64,000 bases of DNA, taken from the NCBI GenBank assembly GCA_008694505.1, contig VZDJ01000090.1, positions 712,034 to 776,033 of the forward strand. Direction: 5' to 3'. Under the pieces are notes generated by a model. That model saw nothing but the letters and a program-made list of their open reading frames with translations. It had not been told where the DNA came from and ran no database searches. Each line of letters starts with the position of its first letter. Positions within the stretch are counted from its first letter, which is position 1. This DNA comes from Cyanoderma ruficeps (taxonomy: Eukaryota > Chordata > Aves > Passeriformes > Timaliidae). The position numbers and the translations under genes are program-made. This document shows, piece by piece, positions 17,701 through 33,001 of this stretch.

Positions 17701-20086
17701 TCCTCCTCCTCCTGAAGAACAATACAGATCAGGTTGCTTTCAGTACAACAATCTCACCATGCTATAGAATCATAGTTCCTTGCATGACCATTATCATTTT
17801 GGAATGCAAGTGACACCCACAAGAAACATCATGTTCATCATTCCTTTTTCAGGCAAACCTGGAAGTGAGAATGCAAGCACCTTTCAGAGATATCCAAGGG
17901 GTAGAAAACCCAGCGAAGGAGGTGAGTGCATGTGAAGAGAGGTAAAGGCAGGTCACTGCAGCAGGTTAAACCTGTTCATCTTGTTCATTAAGATTCACCG
18001 TACATTTAATTTTCAAATGTTTGGAAGTTTTCTATAATTTCCAGCAAGAACCATGGTACTACAAGTTCACTCTTTGGCCATGCTTGAAAAGCTCCATCAT
18101 GAATCGTAACTGGAGAAGTCTGGTTTGAAAGGTCAGGTCGTTCCTAAGAAGTTGGGGAAATACACAAATGATTGGTTGTGCCATCACCACTGACAGACAC
18201 AAAATAACATTATCAACTTGGGTGAGAAACAGGGCAAAAGAGAACAAAAAATAATTCCAAATGAACAATTTGATCATTCACATTTACAAGTGTCCCATCC
18301 ATGAGTAATGACTGTGGAGCTCCAGCCCCTTGGGAATGCGTGTGCAGCACGGTAGTGATAGGCACAACACCCTCAGGTTTAGAAGAAAAGTGAGTCCAGC
18401 TTCCAACTCAGACAGCAGCGGGATTCTCTAGTGGGAATCGAAGGCTGAACTCTGCAGCTTTAGGCAGCACACACCTGAAGGGTGTGTAACCATGCTCCAG
18501 CACCCAGGTGGACACACAATGAATGGCATTTCCAACTCCTCCTTTGCTCTCCTGCTACACATCTTAGGATAATGGCCCACTACTTTCTCCTCACTTTTTT
18601 TTTAAGGCTGGAAAGCATAGCGGCTCCTATGCAATCCACCCAGTACAACCAGAAATAATGACAACAGATTTGGGTGCCGAGCTCGGTAAGGACATGCTGC
18701 TTGCTCAAGGCACAGCCCTGCAAAAAGCAGACCCTGCAGACAAAAGCCACACAAATTCTTACAGTAGCCAGCCTGGCAAATGAGTAATCGGCTGCGGAAC
18801 TCAAGGCAAACGCAAGGAAAGACACTGCCCATGTGGAAAGCAACTTCGGGAACGTACAATAGCTACCAAGGCAGAACTCCACGGCAAGCAAAGGCAGCGT
18901 GCAAAGTAATGCCACGGTGACCAAATGGCTGCCACTTCAACAGCACAGCGGCCACTCGGGCAAAATACAGCCGGCAATTCGCTGGGCAACTGCAGCCGAG
19001 CCGGCCACAGGCCAGCGCAAGCCGGCAAGGCAGAACAGCCACTGGCTCCACGGCACAGCCAAAAGGGCAGTGTGGGAAAACCAGATGCCACTTCTTGAGA
19101 AATCCCGAATAACAAATGGACAACCAGCCGGACACACCGAGGGACCTCGGCCGGTTTAAGGGGAGCGCAGCCTGATGCCACCCAGCCGCACGGGGTCTCG
19201 CCAGCGCCCCGGTCCCCAAGCGGCACCCTGGCGTGCCAGAGGAGCGGGGAACGGCAAAGGGTGAATCCCACCCGTGCCCGCTGCAGCCACGGCGGGGGAG
19301 CCGACACTCTTCTCGGTCCCCCGATGGAAACGTTATTCCCAGCTTCTCCTGCCCGCTGCCCGGCCGCACCTGGAGAAGCGGGGACAATACGAGCCCCCCG
19401 CGAAGGCAGGCGGGCGGGCAGGGCGGGAGCCGGTTCCCCTCCAGCATTGTGCCGCCCTTCTCCCCGCACGGGGCCGGGCCGCAAACTCGTAACTCCCGCC
19501 CGCCCGGGCCCCCCCGGGCCCCGCGCGCCCCTGCCCCCGCCGAACTTCCCGCCGCAGGGAAGGGGGGCTCCGCGGGCGCTGACGTCACGCCGGGCGCGCG
19601 GCGGGGGGTGTCCCCGCCCCGGGACCCCCGCGGTGGGCGCGGAGCCCCGCGCGACCCCCGCCCCCCGTTCCGGAGGGAAGGCGCCGCGCCGCCGTCCAGC
19701 GCAGCCCAGCCCCGGGCGGGCGGCGAGCCCCGGGAGGGCAGCGGCCCCCGGCGATGCCGGAGCGCCCCCAGCCGCGGCCGGGACCCCCGCCCCGCCGAGC
19801 CCCCGTGCCCCGCGGCGCTGTCCCGGCTCTTTCCCGGCCCCTCGCCGCATCCACGCCGGGGCAGGGACCGCCGGGGACCCTTCCCCAGCGCCGCGGGGGT
19901 TAATCGCACTCTCGCCCCTCCTGCCCCCCCCAACTTTGGTGTTTCCCCCCCACACCCCCCCGCGCGGACTCGCTCCCCATCCCGACAGACGGACCGGAGG
20001 GCTAAAATCCAGCCGCGAAAGAATGCAGCGAGTGGGCGACAATGACAAGCGGGGCGGGAGCGGCTGGGAGCGGGCGAGGGACTCAC

Positions 20087-20150
20087 CGGCGGCTCCTGAG
20101 GGGAGGTCGAATGAAGGGAGGAATGGAGGCGGCGAGGAGCGGGGGGCAGG
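20087..20150 (-). other. ATN1: Putative ATN1 non-coding exon 1
   Basis: On the - strand the sequence GAGCCGCCG is followed by the donor GTGAGTCCC (GT at 20086-20085), an excellent match to consensus. A TTTAAA box at 20153-20158 lies upstream, with a long pyrimidine/purine tract beyond. The first ATN1 coding exon has a clean acceptor at 4630, so an upstream untranslated exon is required. Exon start is unknown. Confidence 0.45.
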
Positions 20151-20848
20151 GATTTAAACGCTGCCCCCCCCCCCTTTTTTTTTTCCCCTTTCCTCCCTCC
20201 TCCTTTTCCGCACTCCCTCGTTTCCTCTCGCGGCTCCGGAATAACCGGTCGGTGGCAGGGACAGCGGCTCCGGGAGGGGGGTGCGGCGGGGAGCGGGGCC
20301 CCCCCGCCCCGCGGCTCTGTCGCCCCCTCTCCCGCCGCGCTCAGGCGCCTCCGCCTGCGCCCCGCCGCCCTCCCATCGCTCCCACCGCTGCCCGCCTTAG
20401 CCACCTCCCATTTCCGAAGGGCCCAGAACGAGCCCCCTCCCCCGCCCCTCTGCTCCTCGCTTGCCACCGCCCCTCCCCGCGAAACACCCCACGCACACAC
20501 CGCACCCCCCCAACCCACCCGTGGGCAGCGTGGGACGGGAGAGGAGGAGACGCGGGCGCGGGGCGAGCAACCAGCCCGGCCCCCGCGCCGGCCGCGGCCG
20601 CGCCCCGCACCGCTGGGCCCCCGGCGGCGGCACAAAGGCCGGGCAAAGTCGGGGAGAGAGAGCCCGGAGGGGCGTTTTTGGCAGGACGGGCCCGGGGCGA
20701 CCGAGGGATGCGGGGGGGTGTGGCGGCCGGCCGGGGCTGCGGCGGGGCCTCCCGGGGGGCGGGGGCGGCGGCCGCCCGACGGGCGCTCATCGGCGTGCGG
20801 CCGCGCGCGCATCCATCTCGCCCGATCCCACTTCCCATCCCCCGCCCG

Positions 20849-20861
20849 GTTGCCAGGCAAC
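20849..20861. promoter_or_regulatory. RFX X-box, perfect inverted repeat
   Basis: GTTGCCAGGCAAC: two perfect RFX half-sites separated by one base, inside the CpG island. RFX factors bind such sites in ciliary and neuronal promoters. Confidence 0.6.
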
Positions 20862-23329
20862 GGCACAAAGGGAGCGCGAGCCTCGTGCGGGGGCCGCTCC
20901 GCACTGCCCGCACCGGGCTGCGCCCCCCCGGCACCCGCACACACACACGGCGCGCTCACGGCGGCGGCGTGCGGGGCCCCCCCGGCTCACACGCACACGG
21001 CGCAGCGGCGGGATGCGGGATCCGGCTGGCGCGGGCCTCGCCCGAGCGGCGCCACACCGCCCCCCCCCGCCTCCTGCCGCGGCCGCACGGTGCGGGGGAG
21101 CGGCGGGGCTCGGCCGTAGAAACGTGAAACATCCCCCCACGGCTGCTCAGAAAAGCGCTGCCTCCTCTCGCTGGCCAAGTTCATGGTGTCGATGGCCATT
21201 TTGGAAAAGCTGCTGTCGGAGGAAAGGCTTTGGGAAGGAAGGGGGGAGCCCGTAGGCTCTGTCACCCGGCCAGCCCGCCAAGGGGCTAATCCCGCTCCAG
21301 CCGCTGCCTGCTGCGGGAACGCGGCCAGCGGGAGCGCGGGGCTGGGGGCCGAGGAGATGCTACAAGTGCTGCCCTTCCTGCCCCGTTTAGCTGCAGAAGG
21401 CACGGCAGTCGTGGGGGCAAACCTGGAGCTGTGTCTCAGAGACATGAGCACGGCTGTGTGTTTAAATAAGGGAGCCTTCGTGTGCAGATGGGCAAGTTTC
21501 ACTCTGATGGCCTTCAAGCATAATCCCAAAATATTTCCTCGGCAGGACCTCTCAGTGAGCAGGCTGGATTGCGTGCTCTCCACTGGCTTTTATTCAGCAA
21601 TTCTCATTGTCCATTACATGGCTCCGAGCACTATTTACTGTACGGCGTCCAGACTCGGCGCTGAATACAGATGTATTCCTCTCCTCGGGGCGGGGGGGTC
21701 AGCAGTGCTATTCACCCCAATGCTTTAAAAATCGATAATAACAATGTCCCTGCAACACCCATCTAAGCTGATGGCTCCCAATGCACACCCACTTCCCAGG
21801 GGTACCGTGCCATTTCAGGGCCTCACTATTTATCCTGGATGCAGTGTTGCTCTTGGTGCCTCTCATTCCCAGGCTGGCTCCACTGGCATGCAGCACCCTG
21901 TTACACAACATCAGCATGCTTCATGTCTCTAGCTGTCATTCATTCTCACATCCACCCTTTTCCCCAGCCTGCCTCTTTGTCCTGCCCCTCGCCGGGAGCC
22001 TCTGCCCTGCCAGCAGTAATCCTGGAGAGCTGTTGTTCCCTAAGACTCTCTGGTTCCCACAGCTGGCATGGGGGATTGAAAAAGCCACTGCTAACATTTG
22101 CAAAAGTGTCCACTGGGTTTTGTGTGCTCAGTCCAAAACATTTCAACATATTGTTTTGGAGAGGTGCTGTGTGGAAGAGAACTTGTGCGTCCCAAGCACA
22201 GGGGTAAGCGTTATCTGCTTCACAGAGCGCCTCACCAAGCTGAGCCCCAGACAAGAAGACAGGATATTATTATTGCTGTGGAGGTGGTGGCATTTGCAGT
22301 TGTCATGGCTGCTTCAAACTGTCGCCTTTAGGAGTTGACAGCCTTGCGTCCCGAGCTCACAGTGTGTGTGACCCTTAGAGGCCAAAGTGATGATTCATGA
22401 AGGAGGAAGATCTTGTCGAGATCCTTGTTCTCTGGATGCTAAACAAAATACCCAGATCCCCAAGGTTTGTGGTTTGAGGAAAAGCCTCTGTGGCAGCTAC
22501 AGTGGTTGGTATTGCGGAGATCTTCTGGATGAGTAACGCGTGGCACCAAGCTTGTATAACCACAATGTCAAGCCCCAAATGGTTTTCATGTTGTCATCTT
22601 CCCTAACCAGGTCAGTTGCTTCAGTTCAAAAACTTGACTTAAATGTTAAATTCATTTTCAAGATTTTAGTGTCATTTGTTATTTCAATAGGTGAAGAGGC
22701 AGAGACTCCAATGAAAACTTCCTTATGAAAATCTTACTAGGTTTTGGTTTATTCCAAGAAGCCAGCCAAAGATGGCCTGCACTCTGAGTTTATGAAGAGG
22801 CATCAGAGGTGATTCAAAAGAGAAGCAGGGTCAGGGCAACCATTCCTTTTCCGCACTCATAAATGCTCGTAGCCAAACTGCTGCTAGGTCAAGCCACTCT
22901 GCTCTGTTTCAGGGTGGTAAGCACAGGTGGAAAATAGTGTGTTTGTGTAGCAAGACCAAGGTGAACTGGCTGCAGAACATGGGAAATAAAATTACCTCAC
23001 CTTTGAAGTCAACAGATTGAAAGCCTTGGGCAAACTAAGAGCTTTACAGCTGTGTCTCTTCAGCGTGGATATACGACCTGAGGAGTCTGTGAGCCAGCTA
23101 GGAGGCTCAGCAAGCAGATACCAAACTTCCCGGGCTGTAGCTGGTCCTCTCTTGGATTAGGGAGATAGGACACGCAACCTCAAGATCTCTCGAGCCACAT
23201 CATCCCACTGCTTCCAGTTCTATCAGGAAACAAATAGCTGCCTGCAAAAGGAGAGGCCCTGGCTGGGATATAGCCTTCTTAGGGAAATGCAGCACAGAGA
23301 GGTGCTGATAGTCCTGTGGGGGAGGGAAT

Positions 23330-23675
23330 GAGATAAGTGAGGTGCTGGAGCTTGTGGCATACAAGGGGAGGCTGAAAGAGCTGTTTCTTTCATCCTGGAA
23401 AAGAGAAAAGTTAGGAGGTAATCAGTTACACACTTTGGCTTTTTTTTTTTCCTTTGGTGTGGAGGGCTACAGAGAAGTGAGAGCCATGTTCTTATGAGAG
23501 ATACACAGTGAAATGCCTATGAAATTTGCAGGAAAGGAAACTGTGACTAGATATAGGGAAAACCTCCTTCCTAAAGGTAGTTCAGCACTGACACAGGTTT
23601 CAGTAGGGGCTGGGGAATCTCCTCACCTTGAGATGGTCAGAAACTGCCTGACCAAGGCCCCAAGCAGCCCCATCT
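23330..23675 (+). mobile_element. Divergent CR1 LINE fragment
   Basis: Order of landmarks matches CR1: a GGCTGAAAGAGCTGTTTCTT block, AGGGAAAACCTCCTTCCTAA, GGGGAATCTCCTCACCTTGA and CTGACCAAGGCCC. A poly-T stretch interrupts it near 23442. Confidence 0.55.
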
Positions 23676-24766
23676 AGGTCTGGAGCTAGCCCTGCTGTTA
23701 GCAGGAGCTTGAAGTCTAGACCTCCAAACATCTCATCTCAATCTTCCTGTGAAACTCTGACTCTTAGAAATACATGGAGCCCACTTCCCTTTTGACGCAC
23801 AGCATATAGTAGTCTCCTTGATGGAAGGAATAAGGAAGCAAGTTATAGCTGCTTCCACACCGAGATATGCGATGCTCTAGTATGCTGATCTTTGCCTAGA
23901 GAGAGAGCTTCGTGATGTTCTCCTGCCAACCTGTCTGAATTTAGTCTTCCAGCAGAGCCAAATACTCTTCTTTTGATTAAGCTGCACAGCACCTCATAGG
24001 AATTACCCAGCACCCAGATTTTTGGACTTCTTGTCAGATGTTCATCAAGACAGTGTCCCTGACAGCCTCCTATATGAAAGATATTGGCTTCCCAAGGCTG
24101 GAACACATCTCGTCTGTTCTTGGGACAGACGAGAACATACTAGAGAAATTCGGTAGCTCTTCATCATTGAGGCTTTTCTCTGCATTCTATAACAAGCCTA
24201 ATTGAGTGACATCTCCCCTTCCAGCTCATTTATGTGTGCACACAGGTATTTAGGAAAAAAAAATCTGCAGGTTTTGGGGTGGGGGGGGGGGCAGGGCAAG
24301 AGGCAGCAGCTAATGTTAAATTATGCCTTTAACAGCTGTACATTGCTCTGCAAACGTAATTTAAACAGAGTATGATTCGAGAGGTAAAAGAAAGCAAATC
24401 CAACTAATGTTTCCATTCACAGATATCATCACATTGCCAGCCCATTCCCGTACTGTTACTCATATTCTGCATTCACATTACAGCACAGCAATCTGATGGA
24501 GACATCAGTTTATACAACAGCAGTCCTCAGGTGCAGGAACAGCCCAGTGCTTGGACATTTCTACCACAAAGAAACTGTAACCAAATCTCTGCCAGTGATC
24601 CAAAGGGAATGCAGCCTATGCATCTTAGGATGCCCTGGATGAGGACAAGTATTTGCAGTGACCCAAGCAAACATGCCAGCATCACATATTCCTTCTGTAC
24701 GTTGTGCCAGCAGTGACAAACTCTTTTGATTTAAGAAAGGCACCAAGATGCGGTACTGCTATGGCG

Positions 24767-24826
24767 GGATGTGTTCCCAACCCCTCAGGGCTTTCCGGAT
24801 GTGTTCCCATCCCCTCAGGGCTTTCA
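24767..24826. repeat. 30-bp tandem duplication
   Basis: Two adjacent 30-bp units (24767-24796 and 24797-24826) containing GGATGTGTTCCCA and CCCCTCAGGGCTTTC. Differences are limited to a few bases. Confidence 0.9.
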
Positions 24827-25257
24827 TGCACCTTCCCTGACACAGGGACGTGGTGATGCCTCGCCGGCAGAAACTCTTGCCTAACGAATTCTTCCCACAC
24901 TGTAGGGACATGTACACCACTTCCCTGCTGTTGCAGCCTGGCTGCATTTAAACGGGCAACGCCAACTACCTTGGGGCACTTAATTGCCTTCCTTGCGCAG
25001 AAAAAGACAAATGAGGGGGGCGGGGGGGAAGGGGAAATGCTCTTGGGAATATGAAAGATAACAAAGTTTCGGTTTTTTTTTTTTTCCAAAAAAACCTGCT
25101 CTGATTGCTAAGCAGTAGCCATGCTGTTCACAAAATCCCAGTATCTAAAACAAAGGAGCGGTGAGGTGTACAACGGGGAAAGACAGCCCACTGCCTATAC
25201 CCAAAATGCACATTTCCCTCAGGAGAACAGTGTGTCACGCACACAATCGCTTTTGCG

Positions 25258-25440
25258 GGAGACATGACTGTGGGGGAGGGCTGGGGGGGCCCGCGGGACC
25301 CCGCGGGGTGCGGGGTGCCGCCGAGAGGGACGCGGGGGAAGATGGAGCAGAGCTTTCCCTCTGCGGCACCCGGACTACAGCTCCCAGCGAGCACGGGCGA
25401 GAGCCGGGCTGCAGCCGGGGCACAAGCTTTCCCTGCCACT
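25258..25440. promoter_or_regulatory. Isolated CpG-rich spot with ZNF143/THAP11-like site
   Basis: A short block rich in CG dinucleotides within CpG-poor surroundings. It contains ACTACAGCTCCCAGCGAGCA near 25374, close to the promoter-specific ACTACA(N2)TCCCAGCATGC element. It lies 4 kb from the ATN1 island and about 1 kb beyond the ENO2 3' end, where no promoter is expected. Confidence 0.4.
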
Positions 25441-26690
25441 GAGATGTGTGTTGTGTGCACTGGTGATGCCCTGGAAACCAATCCTGTCTCTACTCTCACA
25501 TTCTCCCTCCCACTCTCTTCTCAGTTCTGGGCATGTGTGCCAAAGTCTTTGTCTTCCCTTCTTGGACTTAGTCCTAAATCTATGCTGTTTAGTAAAGGAT
25601 CAGCAGTGAAATGCCAGTGTTCTAAAGTTTTGTCTTTGGATTTTCGAGTCTGCATTAGCACAAAGTCAAGGGGGATTGGGACTTGCTTGAGCAACCTCAG
25701 AAACAAATGATGAGAGTTAAGCAAGGGTCTGGAAACTTTCTGTAGGGAAGTGGGGCAGGAGCTGAGTGTGCCCAAGAACGTAGTAGGGCCGTTGATAGGA
25801 ATATAATGGTGGGCAAGGTGGTTTTATCATTTGTTCTCCAGTTGGATTTCTCACAGTAGCACCGCCAACCCCCCACCTTCCTTGGAGTCAGTCCAGAACG
25901 AAGCTGTTTGTTGAGCAGGCGCTGGGGTTTGCTGGCACCCAGCCTGCTGGGGCACTGGCTGGAGCACGGGCGGCTTTCCCCAAGTACTGCTGAGCTGCTC
26001 CTGTGAAACCAGATGGAGCTGATGGATACTACCCATCCCACCTACGCTCCAGTCACTGCTTTACAAGCCCCTTTTGGAGGAGGACAATCAGCATTTTCTC
26101 TCTCAAAGACTTGCCATTTCTGTCTACCATCATCTGAGTCCAGCAGACAGACTGTTGGGGGCCAACCCTGAGGTCTCTACATCAGTGGAAGGCACAATTA
26201 AAATCCCTGCACAGCAGATCTTGGTGCAACATGGTTTGCTGAAGATGAGAGGGGCAAGTCATCACACATGCCTTCCCTTTGATGTTTCCCGGCTGGTGGC
26301 CAACAGAGCAGTCTGACTGTGGGACAAAGCAGTGAAAGCAGGTGAGGGGAGCTGGGCATTTTCTTCCCCTTGCCAGTCCCCTCTGCTTTTTTTTTTTTAT
26401 TACCTTTCTGTGTGAGCATCTCCTGCTCTGGTGGCAAAACATCCCCACTTCCCATACGCTGGCAACTAGAGATAAACATCAGGCCAAGTCAGGCAATTCA
26501 GGTGTGAAATACATTTTAATAGAGTTTAGGGATCTGTAGTTTGTCTGTTGCTCAGCTGAGCATGGGCTGTCCAGAAGGTGAAGCAGACATCATGGGCGGA
26601 GGGGAGGGTGAAGGAGTGCAAGAGGGAAGAGAACAGAGAGAAAAAGGTCACAAGAAGCAAATGAGAGCATGGGTTTGTTTCCGGATGTGC

Positions 26691-26696
26691 TTTAAT
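26691..26696 (-). terminator. ENO2: ENO2 polyadenylation signal (ATTAAA)
   Basis: ATTAAA on the - strand about 700 bp beyond the ENO2 stop, implying cleavage near 26670. A second ATTAAA lies at about 26515. The 3' UTR (26670-27401) includes a CA microsatellite and a 15-bp tandem repeat at 26813-26842. Confidence 0.55.
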
Positions 26697-26739
26697 ACAT
26701 TGCCCCGCAGTCCTTTGTGCTGAGCCAAGAGACTGACAG

Positions 26740-26762
26740 CACACACACACACATACACACAC
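26740..26762. repeat. (CA)n microsatellite in ENO2 3' UTR
   Basis: ACACACACACACATACACAC-type dinucleotide run, interrupted once by T. It reads (TG)n in the ENO2 transcript. Confidence 0.9.
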
Positions 26763-26812
26763 TTACACCCAGTGTGGGACAGCAGTGCACTTCAACGCTA
26801 AGCTGCCGGCAA

Positions 26813-26842
26813 GCACAGCCCAACACAGCACAGCCCAACACG
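26813..26842. repeat. 15-bp tandem duplication in ENO2 3' UTR
   Basis: GCACAGCCCAACACA is followed immediately by GCACAGCCCAACACG. Confidence 0.9.
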
Positions 26843-27401
26843 ACACTGCCGGGGTGGAGGCGAGGGGCGCGCGGGTCCCACCGGGGCTCAGCGCAGACAC
26901 ACGCCTGGGGCACAGGGACACGCCGTAGGCCAGGACACGTACACACACCTACACACATGCACAACGAGAGCGAGCCGCTGGCAACACTCGGCCGGACACA
27001 GCCGCGGGGGCGGCAGTGTCCCAGCGCGCCGGCCGACGCACACATGGTCACCGCACATGCTTCGGCGCACGAGGGGACGCGCTGGGCAGACGCTCCCGTG
27101 GTCTGACACGTGAGCAGAGCGGCCCAGGCGTGGCCCTGCACAAACAACAGAGACACACAAGGCCTAGATCCAGGAATGCTTATGACCCCACAGCAAGGGA
27201 CAGGGGTGTAGGCCGCTCTCTCATCCTTCACCTGGGTACATCTAGCCAGGGACACCTGAATTTGAAGGGTTTCGAGGTGAGAGGAAACCAGGTGACAGAG
27301 TGGGGAGAAAGAGCAAAAAAGGGAGCAGTGGAGGGAAAGGGGGGTTCAGAGTCTGTGAGGTGGGAAAGAGCAGCAGGGTGGCTGTGCCCTGGGGACAATG
27401 T

Positions 27402-32994
<5,593 letters not shown>

Positions 32995-33001
32995 GGTGAG
33001 T

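Larger units (their letters stand above)
4630..20084 (-). other. ATN1 intron 1 (no genes seen)
   Basis: Runs from the acceptor before the first coding exon (AG at 4631-4630) to a strong donor at 20086-20085. It contains CR1 fragments listed separately, small tandem and AT-rich repeats, and a possible conserved non-coding block near 6470-6840. Short open frames throughout show no recognisable protein. Apart from these the intervals 5161-10190, 12271-13650, 14030-15880 and 16100-19150 show nothing I can name. The extent depends on the inferred position of the first exon. Confidence 0.6.
19150..21420 (-). promoter_or_regulatory. ATN1: CpG island, probable ATN1 promoter
   Basis: About 2.2 kb of very GC- and CpG-rich sequence at the 5' side of ATN1 on the - strand, between two CpG-poor regions. 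It holds a strong minus-strand donor at 20086, a TTTAAA element at 20153-20158 and a perfect RFX X-box at 20849-20861. Long open frames here (the longest is 698 codons) are a by-product of GC content and have no recognisable domain. Confidence 0.7.
21420..26670. other. ATN1-ENO2 spacer
   Basis: No exon of a recognisable gene. It holds a divergent CR1 fragment at about 23330-23675, poly-A/poly-G runs near 24255-24292, a 30-bp tandem repeat at 24767-24826 and a small CpG-rich spot at 25260-25440. The rest shows nothing I can name. Confidence 0.6.

Noticed and set aside
18863..20959. A 698-codon minus-strand open frame (and several 200-360-codon frames on both strands) in the CpG island
   Set aside because: GC-rich DNA has few stop codons. 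The translations are Gly/Ala/Pro/Arg-rich with no domain, and frames are open in several registers at once.
21030..21210. Minus-strand frame starting MAIDTMNLASERRQRFSEQ upstream of the ATN1 island
   Set aside because: Looks protein-like for about 25 residues but continues into GC-rich low-complexity sequence. No splice context ties it to ATN1 and no homologue was recognised.
26566..26590. GGGCTGTCC followed by GGTGAAGC as a reverse RE1 element
   Set aside because: Half-site spacing is wrong and the position is beyond the ENO2 3' end.
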